From Rhodoplanes sp. (GTDB taxonomy: Bacteria; Pseudomonadota; Alphaproteobacteria; Rhizobiales; Xanthobacteraceae): a DNA stretch of 64,000 nucleotides. This document shows positions 9,421-17,554 of this stretch, in pieces (position 1 is the stretch's first letter; each line of letters begins with the position of its first letter). The translations under genes were made by a program, and so were the position numbers. Location of the stretch: the NCBI RefSeq assembly GCF_013377085.1, contig NZ_JACAAX010000011.1, positions 1 through 64,000 of the forward strand, read 5' to 3'. The notes under the pieces are model-generated. The model was not told where the DNA came from and made no database searches. It was given only the letters and a program-made list of their open reading frames with translations.

Positions 9421-11208
9421 ATGGACCGCGACGACACACTCCAGGCAGGGTCGACCCCGTCATCGGCAATCGAGGACGGCGCCGGTATCGAGGCCTTCCG
9501 GGCGCTCGACCGCACCCGTCTCGCCCTGATGGCGCAGGCGACCGGCGGCCTCTCCCCGGCGGCGCTGACGCTCGCCTTCCTCGACTGGTGGATCCACCTC
9601 TCCACGGCGCCGGGCAAGTGCATGGAGCTCGCCTGGGTGGCCGGCCGGCGCGCCTCTCGCTTCGGCGCGCAGCTCGCCGCCTCCAGCATCGGGCGGGACC
9701 CGCCGCCCCATATCCCCGCGCCGCCCGGCGACACCCGCTTCTCGGCCGAAGCCTGGCGCAGCGAGCCCTACAGCCTGTGGGCCCAGATGTTCCTGCTCCA
9801 GCAGCAGTGGTGGCACGATCTCACCCACGACGTGCCCGGCGTCGCCCCGCACCACGAGGACGTGGTGGCGTTCACGATGCACCAGCTCCTCGACATGGTC
9901 TCGCCCTCGAATTCCCCCTTCACCAATCCCGAGGTCATCGACAAGACCCGCGAATCGCTCGGGACCAATCTGATTCACGGCTTCCAGAACTGGACCGAGG
10001 ACGTCAGCCGCACGGCGACCGGCCGTCCGCCGGTCGGAACCGAGAGCTACGTGGTCGGACGCGACGTCGCGATCACGCCCGGCAAGGTGGTTTTCCGCAA
10101 CGCTCTGATCGAACTGATCCAGTACGCACCGGCGACCGACACCGTGGCGGCCGAGCCGATCCTGATCGTGCCGGCCTGGATCATGAAGTACTACATCCTC
10201 GATCTGTCGCCGAAGAACTCGATGGTGCGCTGGCTGGTCGGCCAGGGCCACACGGTGTTCTGCATCTCCTGGCGCAATCCCGGCCCGGAGGATCGCGACC
10301 TCGCCTTCGACGACTACCGACGGCTCGGCGTCATGGACGCGCTCGACGCCATCAGCGCGATCCTGCCTGGGCGGAAGATCCACGCCACCGGCTACTGCAT
10401 CGGCGGCACCCTGCTGGCGATCGCCGCCGCCGCCATGGCCCGCATCGGCGACGCACGGCTCGCCTCGGTGACGCTGCTCGCCGCGCAGATGGATTTTTCC
10501 GAGCCCGGCGAGCTCGCACTGTTCATCGATCACAGCCAGCTCCACGTGCTCGACAGCATGATGTGGAACCGCGGCTATCTGTCCGCCGACCAGATGGCGG
10601 GCGCCTTCCAGCTCCTGCGTACCGCCGACCTCGTCTGGTCGCGCCACATCCACGACTATCTGATGGGCGAGCGCAGCCGGATCAACGACCTGATGGCGTG
10701 GAACGCCGACTCGACCCGCATGCCCTACCGCATGCATGGCGAGTATCTGAAGCGGCTCTATCTGGACAACGAGCTCGCCGCCGGCCGCTTCCTGGTCGAC
10801 GGCCGGCCGGCCGTGATCCGGAACATCCACGCACCGATCTTCGTCGTCTCGACCGAACGCGATCACGTCGCGCCATGGCACTCGGTCTACAAGATCCATT
10901 ATCTCAGCGACGCCGACGTGACCTTCGTGCTGACCAGCGGCGGCCACAATGCCGGGATCGTCAGCGAGCCGGACCGCCCGCACCGGCGCTATCGCATCGC
11001 GCTCAAGCGCCCCGACGACTGCTGCATCAGCCCGGAGGAGTGGGTCGCCGCGACGGCCCCGAAGGCCGGATCATGGTGGGTGGACTGGGCCGCGTGGCTC
11101 GACGCCCACTCGGCGCCGGAGCGCGTCGCGTGTCCGGCCATGGGCGCGCCGAGCAAAGGCTACGCGCCGCTCGCCGACGCGCCGGGGACGTACGTGCATC
11201 AGCGTTAG
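9421..11208 (+). CDS. phaC: Class I poly(3-hydroxyalkanoate) synthase
   Basis: 595 aa, a normal class I length. It has an N-terminal PhaC_N region and then an alpha/beta-hydrolase domain with the lipase-like box GYCIGG (catalytic Cys326). Asp481 (STERDHVAPWHSVYK) and His509 (SGGHNAG) complete the triad. It polymerises (R)-3-hydroxyacyl-CoA on storage granules. phaA, phaB, phasin and phaR are not in the window, so it is a stand-alone synthase. It ends in KGYAPLADAPGTYV, as in other PhaC proteins. Confidence 0.93.
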   Translation: MDRDDTLQAGSTPSSAIEDGAGIEAFRALDRTRLALMAQATGGLSPAALTLAFLDWWIHLSTAPGKCMELAWVAGRRASRFGAQLAASSIGRDPPPHIPAPPGDTRFSAEAWRSEPYSLWAQMFLLQQQWWHDLTHDVPGVAPHHEDVVAFTMHQLLDMVSPSNSPFTNPEVIDKTRESLGTNLIHGFQNWTEDVSRTATGRPPVGTESYVVGRDVAITPGKVVFRNALIELIQYAPATDTVAAEPILIVPAWIMKYYILDLSPKNSMVRWLVGQGHTVFCISWRNPGPEDRDLAFDDYRRLGVMDALDAISAILPGRKIHATGYCIGGTLLAIAAAAMARIGDARLASVTLLAAQMDFSEPGELALFIDHSQLHVLDSMMWNRGYLSADQMAGAFQLLRTADLVWSRHIHDYLMGERSRINDLMAWNADSTRMPYRMHGEYLKRLYLDNELAAGRFLVDGRPAVIRNIHAPIFVVSTERDHVAPWHSVYKIHYLSDADVTFVLTSGGHNAGIVSEPDRPHRRYRIALKRPDDCCISPEEWVAATAPKAGSWWVDWAAWLDAHSAPERVACPAMGAPSKGYAPLADAPGTYVHQR

Positions 11209-11761
11209 CGCGATCTCCGACGACGCGAGAAACGGTTCGCCGTCGACGACGCGACGACGTCGATGTCGCGCGCGTTCTCCGACCCCGCCGAAGCGAACCA
11301 CACATCGAGACGACACGTCTCGTACCGCGTCCCGGCAGCCCCTTTTGGAGCAGCGCGACGGCGCCTGCAAAACTGCGCCGGCGTCCGCGACCGCGTCGCC
11401 CGATCCGTCTAGTCCGCCATCTTCGATGGCCCGCGTCACCCGTGCTCTCGGACCGACACGCATCGCAGCATCGTATCGCGCAGCGCAACAGATATCGGGA
11501 GAAGCCCTGACGACAGAATTACAGCTTGCAAAGCCCGAGGCGGCTTCGACATACTTAGAAGCGTTCCGATGTAACTGATCCGTGCACCACACGCCGCCAA
11601 CGACACCCGTCGTCGGTGCTTGTTGAATCACGTCGCGATCGAGCACTCCCGCAGGCCCGATCGGCGCGCTCACGAATCAGCTCGACCCGGTGACCGCCAT
11701 CGGCTGTTCCGTGCCCATCCTCGTCTCGATCGCGCTCGCCCGAAAGGCTCGTTCACCGATC
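11209..11761. other. Long non-coding gap before the cytochrome module
   Basis: About 550 bp with no convincing gene; the frames present are arginine/alanine-rich shadows. The second half, from about 11490, is less GC-rich and could hold the promoter of the cytochrome operon. A GTG at 11690 is in frame with the cytochrome gene but would put an unusual extension before its signal peptide. Confidence 0.5.
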
Positions 11762-12736
11762 ATGCAGAAGCGTCGCCGCTGGCTCGCCATCGCATTCGGC
11801 CTGATCGTCGCGTCGATGCTGTCGGCCAGCGCCGCGGACGCTCAGAGCACCGCCGCGCTCGATCCCGCCAAGCTCGCCGAGATCCGCGACCAGAACGCCA
11901 AGTGCTTCGCCTGCCATTCGCCCGAGGGGCTGAAGTCGCCGCCGCGGCAGGACATGGATCTCGACAAGCTCAAGACCATGCTGCACGACCCGGCACTGTA
12001 CGAGACGTCCAGCCACGGCCGCGTCGAGTGCCGCACCTGCCACGGCGTCGGCGCCACCACGTTCCCGCACGGCGCCAATCTCAAGGCGCAGGTCAGCCCC
12101 TGTTCGGAATGCCACGCCGCCAAGGTCTTCCGCATCGAGACGCAGTTCGACGCGAGCGTCCACGCCAAGACCCAGAAGGACAAGTTCACCTGCTGGTCGT
12201 GCCACGACGGGCACGTCTACAACATCGCGGCCAAGATCGGAGCTCCGCACAAGATCATCGCGCAGGACAACGCGATGTGCCTCGACTGCCACAACTCCGA
12301 TCTGCAGTTCTCGAAATTCGCGCCGGTCGACAAACGCCGTCCCCTCATCGGGCGCATCCACGAATGGCTGCCTAACACCCAACTTCACTGGGCGGCGGTG
12401 CGCTGCGTCGAGTGCCACACGCCGGCGGGGCGCGGCTTCTCCCACGAAATCCTCGACAAGAGCAAGGCCGAGAAGAACTGCGTGTCCTGTCATTCGCGCG
12501 ACTCGTCGCTGCGCACCCGTCTTTACCGGCATCTGCTCGCCGAGGAGGAGGAGACGCTCGGCTTCGTCAACAGCGTGATTCTGCCGCACGCCTACATCAT
12601 CGGCGCCACCCGCAATCCATGGATCGACGGTGCCGTGGGAGCGGTCGCCGCACTCCTGATCGTCGGGATGCTGGTGCATACGGTGCTCCGCCTCGGCGCG
12701 GCGCTATGGCGACGGCGAGGGAGGAGGCCGGCATGA
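11762..12736 (+). CDS. Seven-haem c-type cytochrome, membrane-anchored
   Basis: 324 aa from ATG 11762, chosen because a standard signal peptide (MQKRRRWLAIAFGLIVASML) follows it. Seven CxxCH haem motifs start at residues 48, 90, 114, 144, 173, 215 and 240. A single transmembrane helix lies near the C-terminus (about 284-308) with a basic tail, so the haem domain should face the periplasm. It resembles NapC/NrfB-like and octahaem electron carriers in spacing only; I cannot name the family. It overlaps the next gene by 4 bp and forms an operon with a cytochrome b and an EB_dh-domain protein, so it probably carries electrons between the quinone pool and a periplasmic partner. Confidence 0.88.
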   Translation: MQKRRRWLAIAFGLIVASMLSASAADAQSTAALDPAKLAEIRDQNAKCFACHSPEGLKSPPRQDMDLDKLKTMLHDPALYETSSHGRVECRTCHGVGATTFPHGANLKAQVSPCSECHAAKVFRIETQFDASVHAKTQKDKFTCWSCHDGHVYNIAAKIGAPHKIIAQDNAMCLDCHNSDLQFSKFAPVDKRRPLIGRIHEWLPNTQLHWAAVRCVECHTPAGRGFSHEILDKSKAEKNCVSCHSRDSSLRTRLYRHLLAEEEETLGFVNSVILPHAYIIGATRNPWIDGAVGAVAALLIVGMLVHTVLRLGAALWRRRGRRPA

Positions 12737-13386
12737 AGACGCGCATCTACCTGCTGCCGCTGTGGCTGCGCCTGTGGCACTGGAGCAATGCGGTGCTGAT
12801 CGTCATCCTGACCGTGACCGGCGCAAGCCTGCACTTCTCGGATACCCATCTCACGATGGTGTCGTTCGCGCGCGCCGCGCAGATTCACGACATCGCCGGG
12901 ATGACCATCGTGGCGCTGTACGTCTTCTTCTTGACCGCCAATGCGGTGACCGGGAACTGGTGGCAGTACATTCCCAAGCCCCCGGGCATCATGGCGCGCT
13001 CCCTGCGGGTGATGCGCTATTACGCGTTCGGAATCATGCGCGGCGAGCGGGATCCGCACGAGCCGACCCCGGACAGCAATTTCAACGACATGCAGGCGTC
13101 CGCCTATTTCGCCATCATGTATCTGGTAATGCCGGTCGTGATGATCACCGGGCTGATATTCCTGTTCCCGCTGACTGCGCCCGATCGGCTGTTCGGCCTG
13201 GACGGGCTGTTCCCGGTCGCGGTGGTGCACTACATGGCCGGCGCAGCCGTGGTGCTGTTCGCCATTCTCCACGTCTATCTGGGGACGCTCGGACACACGG
13301 CGACGAGCCAGTACAAGACCATGATCACCGGCTGGCACGAGGGCGATCTGCCCTCGGGCCGGACTTCATCACGACGCGCTCGATAA
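12733..13386 (+). CDS. Cytochrome b561-like membrane subunit
   Basis: 217 aa with about four transmembrane helices. Candidate haem b ligands are His in LWHWSN, QIHDIAG, VVHYMAG and ILHVYLG, the pattern of the cytochrome b/b6 domain found in formate dehydrogenase gamma and thiosulfate reductase membrane subunits. GAGGAGG at 12721 is the ribosome site and the start codon overlaps the upstream stop (ATGA). It would exchange electrons between quinone and the haem proteins on either side. The helices are followed by a short cytoplasmic tail. Confidence 0.9.
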   Translation: MKTRIYLLPLWLRLWHWSNAVLIVILTVTGASLHFSDTHLTMVSFARAAQIHDIAGMTIVALYVFFLTANAVTGNWWQYIPKPPGIMARSLRVMRYYAFGIMRGERDPHEPTPDSNFNDMQASAYFAIMYLVMPVVMITGLIFLFPLTAPDRLFGLDGLFPVAVVHYMAGAAVVLFAILHVYLGTLGHTATSQYKTMITGWHEGDLPSGRTSSRRAR

Positions 13387-13403
13387 CGACAGGAGGGAAA
13401 GCC

Positions 13404-14471
13404 ATGAGACGTTCGACCGTGCTGACGTCTTTAGCCATCGTATCCGCGTTCGCGCTGGGCGCGCCGCTGGTGCTCGCCCAGGAGAAGCCGGTGGCGATGC
13501 GGCCGGTCCCGATCAAGGCCGCGAAGGCGACGGCGGCACCGACGCTCGACGCGGATGCGAGCGACCCGGTGTGGAAGCAGGCGCAGCCCGTCGCCGTCGA
13601 GGCCGTCAAGGGCGTTCACTTCAAGGACAACGCCGGCAACACCAACGCCACCGTGCAGGCGGCCTATTTCGGCGACACGCTCTACATGCTGGTGACCTGG
13701 GAGGATCCGACCCTCTCGGTGCGGCGCTTCCCGTACCAGAAGCAGGCCGACGGCTCGTGGAAGAAGCTGGTCGATCCCGAGGACAAGGGTGGCGACGACA
13801 ACGTCTACTACGAGGACAAGTTCGCAATGATCTGGAACATCGGCAAGTCGATGTTCGGCTTCGACGAGCGTTTCGGCTGCCAAGTGAGCTGCCATGCCGG
13901 CGAGCCCGGAAAGCCGTACGGCAACAAGTACACCAGCGAGGAGGGTGAGACCGGCGACATCTGGCACATGAAGTACGTGCGCGGCGGCTTCCTCGGCCAG
14001 ATCGACGACCAGTGGCTCGACCACACCCGCTTCGACCCGCAGAAATCGCCCGAGGCCGGCCGCAAGTCCGACGCCAACACGGGCGGCGGCTACCAGGACG
14101 TCAAGCTGGTCGGCGGCAAGCCGGAGTTCATGAGCAAGGACGCCAAGCCCGCCAACAAGGGCGGCACCTACTGGATCAAGGCCGAGGACAAGGTGCCGTT
14201 CGACGACTCGAAGTTCGTGGCCGGCGACGAGGTCGCCTCGATCGTGGTGGCGCCGTTCACGGGCGACCGCGGCGACATCAAGGCGGCGCTCGCCTGGAAG
14301 GACGGCAAGTGGACGGCCGAGCTGTCGCGCAAGCTCGTCACCGGCTCGAAGACCGACGTGCAGTTCGACGACCTGTCGAAGAGCTACGGCTTCGGCATCG
14401 CCTTCTTCGACAACGCCCAGGTGCGCCACGCCTACGGCCAGGCGCCGCTGATCCTGAGCTTCGACAAGTAA
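13404..14471 (+). CDS. Ethylbenzene dehydrogenase-related (EB_dh domain) cytochrome
   Basis: 355 aa with a strong Shine-Dalgarno (AGGAGGG, 13391-13397) and a signal peptide (about 1-26). The rest is the EB_dh-type haem-binding beta-sandwich (DADASDPVWKQA, VQAAYFGDTLYMLVTWEDP, KFAMIWNI), like the gamma subunits of DMSO-reductase-family dehydrogenases, which bind haem b. It also carries C159-QVS-C163-H164, a CxxxCH motif that may attach a c-type haem. No molybdopterin alpha or FeS beta subunit is encoded nearby, so the module looks like an electron-transfer chain rather than a hydrocarbon dehydrogenase. Confidence 0.88.
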   Translation: MRRSTVLTSLAIVSAFALGAPLVLAQEKPVAMRPVPIKAAKATAAPTLDADASDPVWKQAQPVAVEAVKGVHFKDNAGNTNATVQAAYFGDTLYMLVTWEDPTLSVRRFPYQKQADGSWKKLVDPEDKGGDDNVYYEDKFAMIWNIGKSMFGFDERFGCQVSCHAGEPGKPYGNKYTSEEGETGDIWHMKYVRGGFLGQIDDQWLDHTRFDPQKSPEAGRKSDANTGGGYQDVKLVGGKPEFMSKDAKPANKGGTYWIKAEDKVPFDDSKFVAGDEVASIVVAPFTGDRGDIKAALAWKDGKWTAELSRKLVTGSKTDVQFDDLSKSYGFGIAFFDNAQVRHAYGQAPLILSFDK

Positions 14472-14493
14472 GGACACGCCGCGAGGCGGGAGA

Positions 14494-14520
14494 ACCGGCG
14501 GCCTCGGCCGCCGGTATCTT
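14494..14520 (+). terminator. Rho-independent terminator of the cytochrome operon
   Basis: ACCGGCGGCC (14494-14503), TC, then GGCCGCCGGT (14506-14515) form a perfect 10-bp stem followed by ATCTTTGT. It lies 22 bp after the EB_dh gene stop and separates it from the convergent exporter genes. Confidence 0.8.
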
Positions 14521-14550
14521 TGTCGACCCCACGCCGGTTTGCCGGGGTGG

Positions 14551-15381
14551 CTACCCGACCATGCTGAGCAGGATGCGGCTCGCGGTCAGGATCAGGAACA
14601 GGCCGAAGGCGATCTCGAGATGCCGGCGCGGCATGCGGTGCGCCAGCACGGCGCCGAAGCGCGCCGTATAGGTCGAGATCGGTGCCATCAGGGCGAAGCC
14701 GACCAGCGACACGAAGCCGATCGACAACGGCGGCAGCTCGCCCATATGCGGGATGCCGGCCAGCATGTAGCCGATCGTGCCGGTGACGGCGATCGGCACG
14801 CCGATCCCGGCCGAGGTGGCGACCGCCTTGTGGATCGACTGACCGTAGAAGGTCAGCACCATGCTGGCCATGGCGCCGCCGCCGACCCCCATCAGCGACG
14901 ACAGAAGGCCGATGACGGCCCCATAGACCCGCAAGACCCAAGGCCCCGGCAGCTTCGGGGCGATGACGAAGCGATCGCCGAGGAACAGGAGCTTGCACGC
15001 CGTGAGCAGCACCGTGCAGCCGAACACGATCTTGAACACCACCGCGGGCGCCACCACGGCGACGGCGGAGCCGAGGATCACGCCGATCACCACCGGCACG
15101 GTCCACAGCTTCACCACGTCCTGCAGGGCGGCGCCCCTGGCCTTGTGGCTGCGGTAGGAGCGGAAGGCGGTCGGCGCGATGACGGCGAGCGAGGTGCCGA
15201 TGCAGAGCTGCATGCGGACGTCGTCGGGCACGCCGATGAGACGGAAGACCTCGAACAGGACCGGCATCAGCACGGCGCCGCCGCCGATGCCGAACAGCCC
15301 GGCGAGGATCCCCGTCACCACGCCACCGCCCATGATGCCCACGGCGAGAATCACGAGTTCGCCGGTGGGCACGTTCATCAT
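14551..15381 (-). CDS. TauE/SafE-family membrane exporter, copy 1
   Basis: 276 aa from ATG 15381 (GGAG 9 nt upstream; the frame extends to TTG 15390). About eight hydrophobic helices form two repeats, each opening with a glycine-rich loop (GLFGIGGGAVLMPVL; GVGGGAMASMVL), the TSUP family signature. Members export sulfite, sulfoacetate or other organosulfonates, or carry carboxylates. It lies directly downstream of a near-identical paralogue (15481-16311), from which it probably arose by tandem duplication. The CoA-acylating aldehyde dehydrogenase operon upstream on the same strand resembles sulfonate catabolism, which makes sulfite export plausible but unproven. Confidence 0.9.
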   Translation of the reverse strand: MMNVPTGELVILAVGIMGGGVVTGILAGLFGIGGGAVLMPVLFEVFRLIGVPDDVRMQLCIGTSLAVIAPTAFRSYRSHKARGAALQDVVKLWTVPVVIGVILGSAVAVVAPAVVFKIVFGCTVLLTACKLLFLGDRFVIAPKLPGPWVLRVYGAVIGLLSSLMGVGGGAMASMVLTFYGQSIHKAVATSAGIGVPIAVTGTIGYMLAGIPHMGELPPLSIGFVSLVGFALMAPISTYTARFGAVLAHRMPRRHLEIAFGLFLILTASRILLSMVG

Positions 15382-15480
15382 CGCGGGCAACTCCGTTCCG
15401 CAGCCTTGCGCGAAGCTTCGATCCGGTGCTGCGCCGCGCAGCGCCGTCCCGTGGCCGTCGCGAGCGGGCTGGCCGCCGCC

Positions 15481-16311
15481 CTACATCACCAGGCTGGACA
15501 GGATGCGGGCCGCGGTGGCGACCAGGAACAGGCCGAAGGCGATCTCGAGGTGCCGACGCGCCATGCGGTGCGCGAGTATGGCGCCGAAGCGCGCCGTCCA
15601 GGTCGAGATCGGCGCCATCAGCGCGAAGCCGACCAGCGACACGAAGCCGACCGACAGCGGCGGCAGCTCGCCCATATGCGGAATGCCGGCCAGCATGTAG
15701 CCGATCGTGCCGGTGACGGCGATCGGCACGCCGAGGCCGGCCGAGGTGGCGACGGCGTTGTGGATCGGCCGCTTGTAGAGGGTGAGGAGCATGGTGGAGA
15801 GCGAGCCGCCGCCGACCCCCATCAGGGCGGAGAGCAGGCCGATGACGGTGCCGTAGATCCGCATGGTCACGGGTCCGGGCAGCTCCGGCGCGATCGAGAA
15901 GCGGTCGCCGACGACCAGCATCTTGGCCGCGATGGTCATCTGGATGAAGGCGAAGACCAGCTTGAACACCGCCGCCGGCGCAACCACGGCGAGCGCGGAG
16001 CCGATGACGACGCCGATCACCACCGGCACGGTCCACAGCTTCACCACGTCCTGCAGGGCCATGCCCTTCGCCTTGTGGGTACGGTAGGAGCGGAACGCGG
16101 TCGGCACGATGATGGCGAGCGAGGTGCCGATGCAGAGCTGCATGCGCACGTCGTCGGGAACGCCGATCAGGCGGAAGATCTCGAACAGCACCGGCACCAG
16201 CACGGCGCCTCCGCCGATGCCGAACAGGCCGGCCAGAATGCCCGTGACCACGCCGCCCCCGGCGATCGCCACGGCGAGGACAACGAGCTCGCCGACCGGC
16301 ACGTCCATCAT
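15481..16311 (-). CDS. TauE/SafE-family membrane exporter, copy 2
   Basis: 276 aa, the same length as its neighbour at 14551-15381 and clearly homologous throughout (GLFGIGGGAVLVPVLFEIFR; GIPHMGELPPLS in both). The start is ATG 16311 with GGAG 9 nt upstream; the same spacing occurs before copy 1, so the duplication included the ribosome site. Differences concentrate in the central helices (about 110-150), which suggests two related transporters with divergent substrate channels. It is an inner-membrane protein. TSUP family members move anions, often sulfur-containing. Confidence 0.9.
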   Translation of the reverse strand: MMDVPVGELVVLAVAIAGGGVVTGILAGLFGIGGGAVLVPVLFEIFRLIGVPDDVRMQLCIGTSLAIIVPTAFRSYRTHKAKGMALQDVVKLWTVPVVIGVVIGSALAVVAPAAVFKLVFAFIQMTIAAKMLVVGDRFSIAPELPGPVTMRIYGTVIGLLSALMGVGGGSLSTMLLTLYKRPIHNAVATSAGLGVPIAVTGTIGYMLAGIPHMGELPPLSVGFVSLVGFALMAPISTWTARFGAILAHRMARRHLEIAFGLFLVATAARILSSLVM

Positions 16312-16437
16312 GGTGTAAATCTCCGTTCAGGCACTGTTTCGCATCGTTTGCGACATCCGCCAAGGCGCGCATTTGCGCGGCGGGACGTGCAATTCCGCAT
16401 GCATCGACAGGGGTTGGCGGTCAGGCGGGAGCGGCCG

Positions 16438-17454
16438 TCATGCCGCGTCGGCGCGCGACGGGGCCGTGCGGACCAGGTCGAGCGCCGTCGTGAGCACATC
16501 GATCCCGGCGCCCGGCCTGACGGCTTCGGTGGCGAGATGACGCCGATAGGCGCGCGCCCCCGGCACGCCCTGGAACAGGCCGAGCATATGGCGCACCATG
16601 GCATAGAGCCGCTCACCGGCGGCGAGCTCGCACGCCATGTAAGGAATGAATCGCTCTACCGCCTCGCGGGCCGAGCCGGCGGGCGCCGCCTCGCCGAACA
16701 GCAGCGGATCGACTGCGAGCAGGCGCCACGGCTCCTGATAGGCGGCACGCCCCATCATCACGCCGTCGACATGGGCGAGCTGGTCGGCCGCCGCCTCGAT
16801 CGAGGCGAAGCCGCCATTGATCGCCACCGGCACGTGCGGCAGCCGCGCCTTGAGCCGGTGGACGCGGCCGTAGTCGAGCGGCGGCACGTCGCGGTTTTCC
16901 CGCGGCGACAGACCCTGCAGCCACGCCTTGCGGGCGTGCACGATCAGGGCGTCGGCGCCGGCCGCGACCACGGTGTCGGCGAGGATGTCGAGCGCCTGTT
17001 CCGGGTCCTGGTCGTCGATGCCGATGCGGCACTTGACCGTGACGGGCACGGCGACGGCCGCCTTCATGGCGGCGACGCAGTCGCCTACCAGCGCCGGCTC
17101 CGCCATCAGGCAGGCGCCGAAGCGGCCCTCCTGCACTCGGTCGGACGGGCAGCCGACATTGAGGTTGATCTCGTCGTAGCCCATCTCGGCGCAGATGCGG
17201 GCCGCCTGCGCGAGCGCCGCCGGATCGCTGCCGCCGAGTTGCACGGCGACCGGATGCTCGCAGGGATCGAAGCGCAGCAGGCGCACGCGGTCGCCGCGCA
17301 GCACCGCGCCGGTCGTCACCATCTCTGTATAAAGCCGCGCTTTTCGCGTGAGACAGCGATGGAACGCCCGGCAATGCCGGTCGGTCCAATCCATCATGGG
17401 TGCAACGGAGAAGCGCACGGCGTCCGTCGCCAAAGTGTGCTGCATGCTGTTCAT
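16438..17454 (-). CDS. dusA: tRNA-dihydrouridine synthase A
   Basis: 338 aa from ATG 17454; the longer frame to 17526 is low in complexity. It is an FMN-dependent TIM barrel: VAPMMDWTDRHCRAFHR at the N-terminus, catalytic Cys in NLNVGCPSDRVQEG, the FMN-binding stretch INGGF, and MMGRAAYQEPW. DusA reduces uridines at positions 20/20a of the tRNA D-loop. It is a housekeeping gene, following the aldehyde dehydrogenase gene by 100 bp on the same strand, probably independently expressed. Confidence 0.94.
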   Translation of the reverse strand: MNSMQHTLATDAVRFSVAPMMDWTDRHCRAFHRCLTRKARLYTEMVTTGAVLRGDRVRLLRFDPCEHPVAVQLGGSDPAALAQAARICAEMGYDEINLNVGCPSDRVQEGRFGACLMAEPALVGDCVAAMKAAVAVPVTVKCRIGIDDQDPEQALDILADTVVAAGADALIVHARKAWLQGLSPRENRDVPPLDYGRVHRLKARLPHVPVAINGGFASIEAAADQLAHVDGVMMGRAAYQEPWRLLAVDPLLFGEAAPAGSAREAVERFIPYMACELAAGERLYAMVRHMLGLFQGVPGARAYRRHLATEAVRPGAGIDVLTTALDLVRTAPSRADAA

Positions 17455-17554
17455 CGCGGCGCACGATAGCACGCCGCACAGGCTTTGCCCGCCCTCGGCC
17501 CCGGACCGCCGGCGACGGGCCCGCACGCGGCCGGTCGCCCGGCAGACCAGCGGA

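Noticed and set aside
11071-11673. Reverse-strand open frame in the gap before the cytochrome genes
   Set aside because: No recognisable motif, no ribosome site, and arginine-rich composition overlapping the phaC end.
14539-17469. Very long plus-strand open frame over the exporter genes and dusA
   Set aside because: Its composition is Arg/His/Asp/Gly-rich without any domain motif, and the opposite strand carries clear TauE/SafE and DusA genes. Long shadow frames are expected at this GC content.
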